Shown in pieces: positions 31,701-41,859 of a DNA stretch of 64,000 nucleotides. The notes under the pieces are model-generated. The model searched no databases. It saw nothing but the letters and a program-made list of their open reading frames with translations, and was not told the origin of the DNA. The position numbers and the translations under genes are program-made. The stretch lies in contig JAJAGP010003215.1 in the NCBI GenBank assembly GCA_025084515.1, forward strand, positions 1 to 64,000, given 5' to 3'. The number at the start of each line of letters is the position of its first letter. Positions within the stretch are counted from its first letter, which is position 1. The DNA is from Ancistrus triradiatus (lineage: Eukaryota > Chordata > Actinopteri > Siluriformes > Loricariidae).

Positions 31701-34700
31701 TCTCTCTGGAATCTCCGGATGGCGAAGACGCTGCCCCTCAGGAGCCTGTCCGAGTTCCATGCGTGTCCTCCAACTCTCTGCCTCGCCCTCCTTCTCCACC
31801 TGCTCCGGCCGCCTCGGAAACAATTGCAAGGCCTCCTCAACCCGATGAGCTCTCAGCTAAAGACTATTTACAGATGTTAGACTTACAGATCACGCGCTCC
31901 AAACAAGCTGCCAGGAAACTCAAAGAGGAGGAAGACAGGTGAGACCGAGCTGATTGTGCCTTTGCAGTTTAGGAGTAACTTCCCTCTGACTGACAACTGA
32001 CCTGACTCAAATGGTGACTCAGGGTTTCTAGCTGGAAAACTGCTAGTGGTACACGGCGTAGCTTCCCTTGTTTGGGAAATTACAAATGAATCAGGTTGTC
32101 TAGCATGCAGTATTTCAGAAGCTGACTCAGATGCTGTGTGGGAAATATTTAAAGCCAGTGCAGATGCTCTGTTAAAGGCTTAACCAACCAACCTCATTGT
32201 GCAGCCAAGATGATATACAGAATGTAAGAATTAAACCAAATTACCTAATACGTTCATAGTAATGGTTTAAGTAAGCAGAAGCTACATAAATATTAACAGA
32301 GAATACATTTAAAAATATAATCATTCAAATAAAATATAATATGGTGACTAATGAATTAGAAATAATGTAATGTTATGAAAAATTATGAACGTGTAACAGA
32401 TAGAGAATATAAAGCTACTGCTATATAAGACAATAGGGTAAATTAATAAAATATTGAATAAAATGGTGTAATTTGGTGTGCATTTAGTTCAGTACACAGA
32501 ACCACTGTAGGATCTTGTGTCCTCGGCGGGACTCCTATATTTAAGTCACTGGCCCAACACTGGACTCTGAAAGATAAAATTTCTACAAAGAAAGAAATAT
32601 GAAGGACCTATTCAATCAAATCCTACTAGGGAGAATTCTGAACTTTTTGTCCTGAATAAATTTGAAATATGTGATCTAATAAATGAGCTAAAATATTATA
32701 GGTATGATCAATTTTGGGTGGTGTGTTGTGCTTGGTTACAATCCTGTTCAATCCTGGTCTCATCCAATCATAAAACCTTTTACTAAATGGCTTCAGAAGC
32801 ACAAACTGAACTCTCTTATGCTTTATGTGGCACGTGTTGCGGTCTTTTTTACCATGGACTACAAGTAGTGGAATCTTCAGTTTTGCTGAAGTTCAGGTCT
32901 GCACCATTTATCGTCCGTCTCATCAGTATCTGTTCACTTTAATGTCTAAGGTCTAAAAAGTTATAAATTGTAAGAGGAAATAATACTCTCTCTTACTTTT
33001 ATATGTTGTGGCAATAAACAGACTCAAAACAGCAAAGACACTACAGGGCTGCACAATATATGATGTTACAGTATACAGTACTGTACTGAACTCTAATTGC
33101 CATATTTTACTTAATTATTATAAAAGCTTCCTATGTTAATTGCATATTTATTAGGTTGGAGCTAAAGTTTAAGAGCAGCTCACTACCTTACTGGTCGTGT
33201 GTCCTGTTTTAGCTCACATTTGGACTAGCGTCTGTTCTAACTCCGTTTATGTGTTTAGAGACTTTTTTGTGCAAGTTACTTGTTTGTCTGTATGACTACT
33301 TAGTTGTTAGGATGCAAAGATGCACACTGCTTATGATACTGAGTTCGCAATTCGATTCACTCAAGATGATCAGTTTTACCTTCGATAAACGACATTGCTT
33401 TTTTAACAATGCACATTTTCATGCATGTTTGTAACCAAAAACTTTAGTCCTCTGTAATTAAAAGAATTGACTAGAAACAGAGGTTTAAAGTTGTAAACAA
33501 AATGCTCTGTTGTAGCTTTAACGTGTTAAATTACAGAGTGGAAAATTTTTTTTATTTCTGAACAATCACAATTCAAAATAATGTGTACTTGGATGGCACT
33601 GGTCACCCTGTCTGTGGTTGTTCTTGCCTTGCGCCCCATGCTGCCACACAGCCGGTTTGATCCCGACCCTGTGCTCCACCTGTGTGGAGTTTACATGTTG
33701 TTCCCAGGTTCGTGTGGGTTTTCTCCGGGTGCTCCAGTTTCCTCCCACATTCCAAAGATGTGTGTTAGGTTAATTGCTGTTTCCAAAGTGCACCTTGGAG
33801 TGTTAGTGTATGTGCCCTTTGATGGATTGGCCAGCTAGGCACCGGTTCTCCCACAACCATGACGAGCAGATAAGTCAATGAATGAATAATGTGTAATGTG
33901 TACTTTTCTTGTATGAATAATTACTTCCCTGCAATTGGAAAGAAAATAGGAATCTCACTGAGAAGGACACATGCATTAAATGGTGTAAAAACAGGAACAC
34001 AATCCAACTCGTCAATGCCCATCGTCCCATTTTTGCGATGCATCTCATGTTGCATTGTTACACCCCTACTTATTTGTGACAAGCTATAAATGGCATTTGT
34101 ATGTGTCTGTCCTATTTTAAATAGTCCACCAACTACCTGTATATTGTCTCTAACCTACAACTACAGTGGGGCAAAAAAGTATTTAGTCAGCCACTCATCG
34201 TGCAAATTCTTCTACTTAGAAATATGAGAGAGGTCTGTAATTTTCATCATAGGTACACTTCAACTATGAGAGACAAAATGGGGAAAAAAATCCAGGAAAT
34301 CACATTGTAGGATTCTTAAAGAATTTAATTGTAAATCATGGTGGAAAATAAGTATTTGGTCACCCACAAACAATAAAGATTTCTGGCTCTCACAGACTTG
34401 CAACTTCTTCTTTAAGAAGCACTTCTGTCCTCTACTCGTTACCTGTATTAATGGCACCTGTTTGACCTTGTTATCTGTTTAAAAGACACCTGTCTGCAGC
34501 CTCAAACAGTCATACTCCAAGCTCAACCATGGCCAAGACCAAAGAGCTGTCGAAGGACACCAGGAAGAAAATTGTAGACCTGCAGCAGGCTGGGAAGAGT
34601 GAATCTACAATAGGCAAGCAGGTTGGTGTGAATAAATCAACTGTGGGAGCAATTGTAAGAAAATGGAAGACATACAAGGCCATTGATAATCTGCCTCGAT

Positions 34701-37700
34701 CTGGGGCCCCACGCAAGATCTCAAGGGGTCAAAATGATCATGAGAACGGTGAGCAAAAATCTCAGAACTACACGGAGGGACCTGATGAATGACCTACAGA
34801 AAGCTGGGACCAAAGTATCAAAGGCTACCATCAGTACCGCACTACGCCGAGAGGGACTCAGATCCTGCAGTGCCAGGCGTGTCCCCCTGCTTAAGCCAGT
34901 ACATGTCCAGACCCGTATGAAGTTTGCCAGAGAGCATATGGATGATCCAGAAGAGGATTGGGAGAATATCATGTGGTCAGATAAACTCATCTCGTCATGT
35001 TTGGAGGAAGAAGAGTGCGGAGTTACATCCCAAGGACACCATACCTACTGTGAAGCATGGGGGTGGAAATATCATGTTTTGGGGCTGCTTTCTGCAAAGG
35101 GGACAGGACGACTGACCCGTGTTAAGGGAAGAATGAAAGGGGTCATGTATCGTGAGATTTTAAGCCAAAACCTCCTTCCATCAGTGAGAGCATTGAAGAT
35201 GGAACATGGCTGGGTCTTCCAGCATGACAATGATCCCAAACACACCGCTCGGACAACGAAGGAGTGCCTCCGTAAAAAGCATTTCAAGGTCCTGGAGTGG
35301 CCTAGCCAGTCTCCAGACCTCAACCCCATAGAAAATTTGTGGAGGGAGTTGAAAGTCCCTGTTGCCCTAGAAGATCACTGCTCTAGAGGAGATCTGCATG
35401 GAGGAATGGGCCAAAATACCAGCTACAGTGTGTGCAAACCTGGTGAAGACTTACAGGAAACGTTTGGCCTCTGTCATTTCCAACAAAGGTTATGTTACAA
35501 AGTATTGAGTTGAACTTGTTATTGACCAAATACTTATTTTCCACCACAATGTACAGTTACATACTTTAAAAATCCTACAATGTGATTCCTGGATATTTTT
35601 TCTCTCATTTTGTGTCTCATAGTTGAAGTGTACTTATGATGAAAATTACAGACCTCTCTCATCTTTCTAGTTAAGAGAACTTGCACAATCAGTGGTTGAC
35701 TAAATACTTTTTTGCCCCACTGTATAAGCTGGTTCACATTCAGTTGTTGAGTCTGTTTCATCTGGTTGTTCTTTCGTATTGTTCATAATACTTGGCTCCT
35801 ATCAAAGAAACGTATCGGTCGTTTCAATCACTTATCAACTTTTCAACGGTGTCTGTGACCCATTTACATATTGTTTGCACGATGTTCTTGTGAAAATACC
35901 TTTTCCATTTACATTACAGTAACATAAAAACACTGTATGACTATATGACTAAAGGCACTGCACAGTCGCTCTCCTGGTATACGAAACCCATAATAAGCAT
36001 GATGACAAGGAAAATAGGAAGTAGATGTTCTGGTTTCTTACCTCAATTCAACAAAGTCCATGCAGAATGTGGACTAAACATCACACGATGTTCCTCTAAT
36101 AAAGGTGAAACTGATCTGATTGTAAACAGATTAGTCGTGAGCAGCATGTTCTGGTTCAGAGCTTAACTATAGGATTATAGGAAGAAAACCAGAGCTGCTA
36201 GAAATGTATCTCTAGTGTTTTTTTGAGGAAAAAGTCATAATTTCTGCCTCGCATTACTGAGGAACATATGAGCATTAAGCATTCTGGATCTAAATGGTTT
36301 CACTAGAATTAATTCTTAAATCATAAATCTTATCCTTACTGTGTACTGGATTAAATAATGTCTATGTGCCTATATTCTCCATTTTATTATACTCTTCATA
36401 ATATATTTCATTTTCTCTAAAATATTAGTCTACATTTTGTATTGATTGTATATTTTTAAATATGCTCTCTCTGTTAATATTTATTTAGCTTCTGTTTATT
36501 TAAACTATTACTATAAACATAAAAACAATAAAATTAGATAATGTAGTTTCATTCTTACATATATCATCTAAGCCACCCAAGGAGGATGGGACCCTTTTTG
36601 AGTCTTCTCAAGGTTTCTTCCTTCAGTTTATGGCGTTTTCCCTTGCCCCTGTCACCCTTGGTTGCTCAGTCTGGGATTGGGCCTAGATAATAGAAGATGA
36701 TCTGAAATTGAAAAGCTGCTTTGAGATAATACTACATTGTAAAAAGTGCTATATAAATAAATCTGACTTGACTACTATACTACAGAAAGAACTCAAGTTC
36801 CCGTAATACATAGTGAATGAGACAAGCCAGTTTCCTTGCAACAAATGGATTTTGATGCATTTTAAGGTGCGTAGTTATTGTACATAGTATAGTTTGTGTA
36901 TAATGTTTTAGATGGTACACTTGCAATCAAAAGTACTCAACTCCTCTCACCTTAAATGTTATGGTGATATGTGTAGAATGAAAAGAACTTGTACTGTACA
37001 ACAATAAATCTTAGTAAACAAAAAGAATATTTATTCTTATATTTAGCACAATTATTTTTGGTAACATAAGATGAAATACTTTTGAGTTTAAATGAAAAAC
37101 TTGTCTCTTCTCTTGACAAATGTCCATGTGCACTATTACGAGTAGTTGCCTCGTAGTAACCTCTATTAAGCGATTCTGGTAAGTGCTGACAAGCTTCTGA
37201 CACCTCTTTTGTGGAGTTTAATGGTTGCCGTGTAGCAACCTTCTTTAAATCCCACCTAAGTCTAAGTCTGAATATTCCGGGACTGATTCCTTAACCAATC
37301 TTTTGTCGACTTTGACCCATGCTTTGACGTGGATCTTTGTCTTGCTCGAGAGAACAATTATCACCAAGGTTCAAGTTCACCACAGAAGGCATAACATTCC
37401 TCCTCAAAATGGCTTAGTGTTTCTGTGAATGCATGATGCCAGTCACATTTTAAGTACTGCCACTGACCTACCACCATACTTGATTGTGGGGACAGTATTC
37501 ATTTGATCTTGTGCCAGAAAAGCTGCTGACTTTCAAAGTCCATACAGTTCCAGAACTCTACAAGCCTATCGAAATTCCTTCTGGAATATTCCAGTCCAAC
37601 CTTCTTATCCTTCTGCTCAACAGCCACTGTTGACCAGAAGCACAAGAAGGGTGGACTGGAATAGACCAGAAGGAATTTGGATAGGCTTGTGTATCACTGA

Positions 37701-40700
37701 CTCCGGCCATGAAGTTGTTGGTTGTTAAGTGACCTTCTTATGACTGACATTTAACACATTTGTCCCAGTTTTCATTGGGTTATTCTGTAAGTCTCTTGCA
37801 GTAACCCATGGGTTTTGTCCTTTGTCATCCTGATGAGATGTCTAAGGCTTGGACTTGTTTCGTGGACAGCCACTGTTTGCTGTTGTGCCATAAGAACCAC
37901 CATACAATGCTCCTAATGGTGTCTGTAGAAGTGCTCAAGGTCTTGTATATCTTCTTATACCCATTGCCCTTTTGGTGCAACAAAATGATCTCTTCTTTCT
38001 GCCTTTGTGACAGCTCACACCTTGAACACATCCCTGGGCAGTGTTTATATAAACTTATTAGCAGTAGGTTTTAAAATCAGCAATATTATGTAGGGGTTGA
38101 ATAATTGTGACATGACAGTATTAAACATACATCCTGGTACTCTAAAATACTATGTCATTAATTTCCTTTGTTTATTTGTTGTACCATTCAACTGATAAAT
38201 ACTTGCATTTAAAACAAGTTCTAGCTCTGCTGCAAAGTTCAGTTATAAAGCCTTACTTTCTCTGAGGGGTTGAATATTTCTGATTGCAAGTGTATGTTTT
38301 AGGACGTACATGCGCACAGTGTGTGTAATTGATATGTAGGTCACAGAGGTTGTACTGAATTAATAATGCCAAGGCACATTAATAACAGCGTCGTTTTTTC
38401 CCCTTCCTTTCTTCGTTCTGTATTCATTTGCCCCATTTCCATTCTTATGCAAAAGATTGGCACCCTGGTTAATTAACATTTTTTGCTCGTTGTCCAAAAG
38501 AAAAAGTTACACAACATCTACAGTGGTGCTTGAATGTTTGTGAACACTTTAGAATTTTCTATATTTCTGCATAAATAAGCTTAGAACCTAAACCAGTCAG
38601 TTATACACACACACACATGCTAAAAGTAAATAAAGAGAAACCGGTTAAACAAATGATACAAAAATATTATACTTGGCATTGATTTTTTGAGGAAAATGAG
38701 CCAATATTACATGAGTGGAGAAAAATGTGAACTTTTGCTTTCAGTAATTGAGGTGACATTGAGGTGACATTGATGTGAATTGATTCTCTGAAGATTCAGT
38801 TCAAGGACAGATGCCCTGACAATTTCTTTTAGAATTTGCTGCTATAATTCAGAATTCACTGTTCCATGAATGGCAAGTCATCCTGGCTAACAAAATAGAC
38901 ACAAATCGTCACACTACCATCACCGTGTTTTCGAGATGTGATAAGGTTCTTATACTGGAATACAGCATTTTTCTTTCTCAATACAGAACTCTTCTCATAT
39001 AAACCAGGGAGTTCTATTTTAGTCTCATCAATCTATCAATCAATGCTGTCCACAATCTTTAGCAACAGAAAGCAATGTTCTTTTTGCAGAGTTGTGGCTT
39101 TCTCCTTGCAGCCCTGCTATGCACACTATATGTTGTTTGGTGTTCTCCTGATGGTAGGCTCATGAACATTAACATTAGACAATGCGAGAGAAGCTGTTAG
39201 TTACTCAGAAGTTATCCTGGGCTCCTATGTGACATGGCAGACTATTTCATGCCTTGCTCATGGAGTGATCATTGTTAATCACTTCTGGGAGGATAACGAT
39301 AATCTTATATTTTCTCCACTTGTATACAGTCTGTCTGACTGTGGATTGGTGGATTCCAAACTCTAGATATAGTTTTGTAACTTCTTCCAACCTGCTGAGT
39401 GTGAACAACTCTTTTTCTGTTGTCCCCAGCTATTTCCTTTGTTCATGCTGTGATGCACATTCACAAATGTTTTGTGAAGATCAGACCTTGATAGATCCCT
39501 GTTTTTTAAATATAGCACCCACTCATTGTCCTCCCACTGATTGAAAACTGAGTCTCTTCTTAGTTGACTGCTAATCCTAGAAGTTCACATACTTGTTCCA
39601 CTCAGTTACACTATATAAACAAAAGTTTGTGGACACCCAAAACCTTACCATTCAAAACATGTGTATTAGGATAGCGTATGCCCCCTTTTGGCATTCCAGT
39701 GCAAGGTGTCTGATGGAGTTGAGGAAGCCAAGTTCTCAATAAAATTTGGCAAACCTGTTGACTTTGATTAAGGACAGCAGGGAAGAAAGTTGATGAACTG
39801 ACTTGTTGGAAGTGGAAAACTATAAATGTGTCATATTGAAAGTCACTGGGGTATTCATTACATCTGAGTGTTGCTCAGCACAAGCGAGTGATGCTGAAAT
39901 AAGAGCTCAGTAATTAGAAGGGGTGTCCACAAACTTTTGTCTGTAGTGTAGGTAAAAATTGATCATTTTTATCAGCAATAAATGACCAATTATAATGTTT
40001 TTGACTCATTAATTAATAATTGGGCTCTCTATATATATTTTAGGACTTGTATGAAAAGCTGATGCTGTTTCAGTTTCTATTTATGCAGAAATAAAGAAAT
40101 GTTTAAAAAAATTAAAATAAAGTGTTCACAAACCTTCAGTTGCCACTGTACGACACACGCTTTGTCTAGATTTTTCATTTATGTAATTTGGCGTGCGCGT
40201 GCACACACATACATACATACACATATATAAATATTGACTAGTCATACCTTGTGTTATCGATGTAATCTTGTTTGTCACTAAAATTGCCATTGATGCAAAA
40301 AGGTAAATAAATACAAATACCGTATTTTTCGGACCATAAGGCGCACTTAAAATCCTTTAATTTTCTCAAAAATGCGCCTTAAAATGCTGTGCGTCTAATG
40401 TATGAATTAATTCTGGTTGTGCTTTCTGACCTAGAACCGATTGTATATGGTACACGGCGCTCATAAATCTGTCAAAATGTTTTAACACGGTCTTGGTAGG
40501 TTACGAAGCTTACGGCAACCATAGTGCGCAGCATAGCAGAGTAATACGGTATGTGCTTCACCATTACGGTGTGTGCATTCATTCATTCATTTTAGAAGCG
40601 GATTGCAAACTCAATGCTATCAGTCACGCAGTACAACATGGACATAGAGCAGCTGCGATAGAATTCAACATTAACTAATCAATGGTACGGAAGTGGAGGA

Positions 40701-41185
40701 AGCAAGAAGACGCCTGCGCCAGGTAAAGAAGACCAAACTGAGCATCCGACTTAAGAGTTTTGTTTCATTTAATGCGTCTTATAACCCGTTGCGCTTTATG
40801 TATGAAAATAGATCCGTTAGCAGTCGATCATTGATATCCCGCCTTATAACCCGGTGCGCTTTATAGACCGGAAAATACGGTAAGCAAGCAATCCTCTCAA
40901 CGAACAGGCTTTACACCCTGCTTGTGTTTTTCTCCATGTTTTAGTCCCGCTTGTGCTGGTCAGGGTAGCGGGGGGTCCTGGGAGCACATGTGGCACAGAA
41001 GGGAAGGGACTTGAACCCGCATCACCACCTGAGTGCAACTCAGTCTTATATCCATCTTAAATGTACATCCCATGTTTTCTTCAGGGCTTTCAATGAACAT
41101 GTTCTGATTAAAGTCTGACATTGTGTGTGTTAACAGGAAGGATGAAGATGCAACACGGCCATCATCTTCGTATCAGAGGATTTGA
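28489..41185 (+). CDS. lysmd2: LysM and putative peptidoglycan-binding domain protein 2
   Basis: Three exons, 28489-28704, 31595-31938 and 41137-41185, join in phase to 202 codons plus TGA; human and fish LYSMD2 are about 205-215 residues. The start is the ATG in AAGATGGCGGAGGAG. An N-terminal conserved stretch reads LWISLARAKTRSYGSTASVA (residues 25-44). A single LysM domain spans about 51-98 (YISHQVTEGDTLQGIALRYG, KRANKLFSNDCIFLRHSLNI). A Pro/Ser-rich linker follows, then the conserved helix LSAKDYLQMLDLQITRSKQA. LysM domains usually bind N-acetylglucosamine polymers, but the role of the vertebrate intracellular LYSMD1/2 proteins is not established. It is convergent with SCG3. LYSMD1 is the main alternative; the ending and synteny favour LYSMD2. 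Confidence 0.92.
28940..29730 (+). mobile_element. Family I long-TIR Tc1-like relic in LYSMD2 intron 1
   Basis: The order of blocks (CATCAATTGCTGATATAACC, GGACCATCACACAGTGGAAA, CATTTTTCAACAAGACGATG, TTTGTTGATAAACTGGAG, CACCTGTTGACATTACCTG) follows 26770-27560 of the larger copy. A T-rich tract fills 29519-29584. Terminal repeats are missing and the reading frame is destroyed. Confidence 0.75.
29731..31033. other. LYSMD2 intron 1, no element recognised
   Basis: Nothing recognised. Part around 29740-30000 is pyrimidine-rich with repeated CCCT motifs. Confidence 0.4.
31034..31097. repeat. Perfect 27-bp inverted repeat with 10-base spacer
   Basis: Arm 31034-31060 (starts CCAGAAGTTGAATCAG) is the exact reverse complement of 31071-31097. 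The loop is AAAACCTTAT, whose outer A and T can also pair. It lies in LYSMD2 intron 1, about 500 bp before exon 2. Confidence 0.9.
31595..31938 (+). CDS. lysmd2: LYSMD2 exon 2
   Basis: Acceptor CTTCTCTTTCAG before ATGGAGCAG, donor GTGAGA after GAAGACAG; 344 bp, 114 codons plus two bases. It encodes the second half of LysM, the Pro-rich linker and the C-terminal helix. Confidence 0.92.
31939..32284. other. Start of LYSMD2 intron 2
   Basis: No element recognised. Confidence 0.4.
32285..32470 (-). repeat. AT-rich repeat matching the 3' UTR at 18470-18890
   Basis: AGATAGAGAATATAAA, then TATATAAGACAATAG and AATAAAATATTGAAT, follow the same order as 18730-18810. Confidence 0.4.
32471..33574. other. 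LYSMD2 intron 2, nothing recognised
   Basis: AT-rich, without a supportable exon or element end. Confidence 0.35.
33575..33880 (+). repeat. Fish SINE-type repeat
   Basis: GTTTGATCCCGACCCTGTGC, then GTGTGGAGTTTACATG, GTGGGTTTTCTCCGGGTGC, CCAAAGATGTGTGTTAGG, and a 3' block GATGGATTGGCCAGCTAGGC ending GAGCAGATAAG. It is a longer example of the repeat seen at 3560, 12148 and 55085. Confidence 0.7.
34164..35722 (+). mobile_element. Complete Tc1-like element, family D (in LYSMD2 intron 2)
   Basis: 1559 bp, ends CAGTGGGGCAAAAAAGTATT and its inverse (ACTTTTTTGCCCCACTG), flanked by TA at 34162-34163 and 35723-35724. Subterminal repeats GAGAGGTCTGTAATTTTCAT also occur inverted at the right. A closely related copy in the same orientation is at 44126-45696. 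Confidence 0.93.
34529..35513 (+). pseudogene. Tc1-like transposase, one frameshift plus damage (family D)
   Basis: The first frame (34529 on) reads MAKTKELSKDTRKKIVDLQQ and VGAIVRKWKTYKA, the helix-turn-helix DNA-binding part. Near 34730 it shifts to the frame ending at 35513, which carries MRTVSKNLRTTRRDLMND, the first catalytic Asp in NIMWSDKL (Lys where Glu is usual), a scrambled stretch 34985-35080, the second Asp in WVFQHDNDPKHTARTTKE and the Glu in SPDLNPIENLWRELK, 34 residues later. The C-terminus is again out of frame after VPVALEDH. This is the best preserved Tc1 gene in the window but is not functional. Confidence 0.9.
35723..36479. other. LYSMD2 intron 2, nothing recognised
   Basis: No exon or element end supported. 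Confidence 0.35.
36480..36775 (+). repeat. L2-type LINE 3' end
   Basis: CATCTAAGCCACCCAAGG, TCTCAAGGTTTCTTCCTTC, then AAAGCTGCTTTGAGATAATA and GTGCTATATAAATAAATCTG, the typical 3' end of fish L2-type LINEs. Further copies: 50700-51015 (plus), 54760-55075 (minus). Confidence 0.7.
36918..38292 (-). mobile_element. Tc1-like element, family E
   Basis: Ends CACTTGCAATCAAAAGTACT and, inverted, CACTTGCAATCAGAAATATT, flanked by TA (36916-36917, 38293-38294). The minus strand at 38031-37825 encodes a transposase N-terminus (CELSQRQKEEIILLHQKGNG, YKKIYKTLSTSTDTIRSIVW). Downstream parts such as the CCACCATACTTGATTGTGGG block (inverse of the KHGGG region) are frame-damaged. It contains a long hairpin at 37560-37690. 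Confidence 0.8.
37560..37690. repeat. 47-bp imperfect inverted repeat (hairpin)
   Basis: Arm 37560-37606 (ACAAGCCTATCGAAATTCC...) pairs with 37644-37690 at 43 of 47 positions. The 37-base spacer has its own short stem (CTCAACAG with CTGTTGA). Confidence 0.85.
38521..40148 (-). mobile_element. Family B Tc1-like element with nested MITE
   Basis: The left end CAGTGGTGCTTGAATGTTTG is preceded by TA and the right end GCCACTG is followed by TA. Decayed minus-strand transposase blocks are present (the inverse of AACACCAAACAACATATAG near 39130 corresponds to the NNNGVH region; TTTTCTGTTGTCC near 39415 to the N-terminus). Much of the catalytic region is deleted. A 340-bp element interrupts it at 39609-39948. 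Confidence 0.8.
39609..39948. mobile_element. 340-bp TIR MITE nested in the Tc1-like copy
   Basis: Ends CACTATATAAACAAAAGTTT and, inverted, CACTACAGACAAAAGTTTGT, flanked by TA (39607-39608, 39949-39950). No coding capacity. It matches both ends of the LINE-carrying element at 4011-6963. Confidence 0.88.
40225..40318 (+). repeat. Short dispersed repeat, also at 12422-12530
   Basis: TTGACTAGTCATACCTTGTG, TATCGATGTAATCTTG and an A-rich tail AAATAAATACAAAT, directly before the next element. Confidence 0.35.
40320..40880 (+). mobile_element. pogo-like non-autonomous element
   Basis: Ends CCGTATTTTTCGGACCATAA and, inverted, CCGTATTTTCCGGTCTATAA, flanked by TA (40318-40319, 40881-40882). The interior keeps a transposase N-terminal DNA-binding piece: KLNAISHAVQHGHRAAAIEF, then a stop, then MVRKWRKQEDACA and KTKLSIRLKS. 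This resembles the Brinker/CENP-B-like helix-turn-helix at the start of pogo-type transposases. The DDE domain is absent. Confidence 0.75.
40881..41136. other. End of LYSMD2 intron 2
   Basis: Includes a stretch GCACATGTGGCACAGAAGGG followed by GGACTTGAACCCGCATCACC, which resembles a tRNA-derived SINE B-box in the minus orientation. No certain element. Confidence 0.35.
41137..41185 (+). CDS. lysmd2: LYSMD2 exon 3, final 16 residues
   Basis: Acceptor GTGTGTTAACAG, then 49 bases completing the split Arg codon of exon 2 (AG plus G) and reading KDEDATRPSSSYQRI before TGA at 41183-41185. The position of acidic residues and the SSSYQ ending parallel the short last exon of other fish LYSMD2 proteins (as I recall, ending in SYQH). 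It is too short for an ORF search and was found by phase and motif. Confidence 0.75.
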
Positions 41186-41549
41186 AACAAATCTGATTAC
41201 CTGCTTAACAGAGCTGAGATGGTTGCATACATCTGTCTGTTTTTTTTACTTTATTTTATTGATCCATGACTGGACGTTTGATGCCTCCATTGCCTTTCAG
41301 TAAATATATTTATTATTATTACTATTATTGTTATTGTATTTTTGCATTCATGTGGCATTATTGGAGGTATTTTAGCTGTATATGCTTCCGTGACTAAGCA
41401 TTCAATATTGGCCACTTTTTTACTTTAAGTGCTTTTAAAGCTGTACAAACCTGAGCTCCTCGTCCATCGTCATCACTCTTCATCATCGAGAGGGGGAAAA
41501 AAAAACCTCTCTCCTATAATGCAATTAACCAGCCCAATGCAGTTATCAG

Positions 41550-41588
<39 letters not shown>

Positions 41589-41745
41589 CACTCAGTAACG
41601 CTATATGGATACATGAACCTGCCTATGTTTGTGTGTGCTAGGTTTTATTTATTTGATTCGGACTGTAAGGGAGACTGGTGTACAGTTTGCAGTGTGAATG
41701 TTGTGCTTTGTGTGGATTTGAATAAAGTGTGATTTACTTTTTTTT
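41186..41745 (+). other. lysmd2: LYSMD2 3' UTR with poly(A) signal
   Basis: AATAAA occurs at 41721-41726 followed by a T-rich stretch, and a second AATAAA at 41766. A pure (GT)n lies at 41552-41587 within the inferred UTR. Confidence 0.55.
41552..41587. repeat. (GT)n microsatellite
   Basis: 18 uninterrupted GT units, in the inferred LYSMD2 3' UTR. Confidence 0.95.
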
Positions 41746-41859
41746 TGGAATTGAAAATGAATCCTAATAAACATATCAGTCAGTATTACCTCACCTTTGT
41801 GTGTGTTTGTCTCAGCAATGAGTGAGTTTTAAGGGAATTTACTTATAACCATCATTTGG

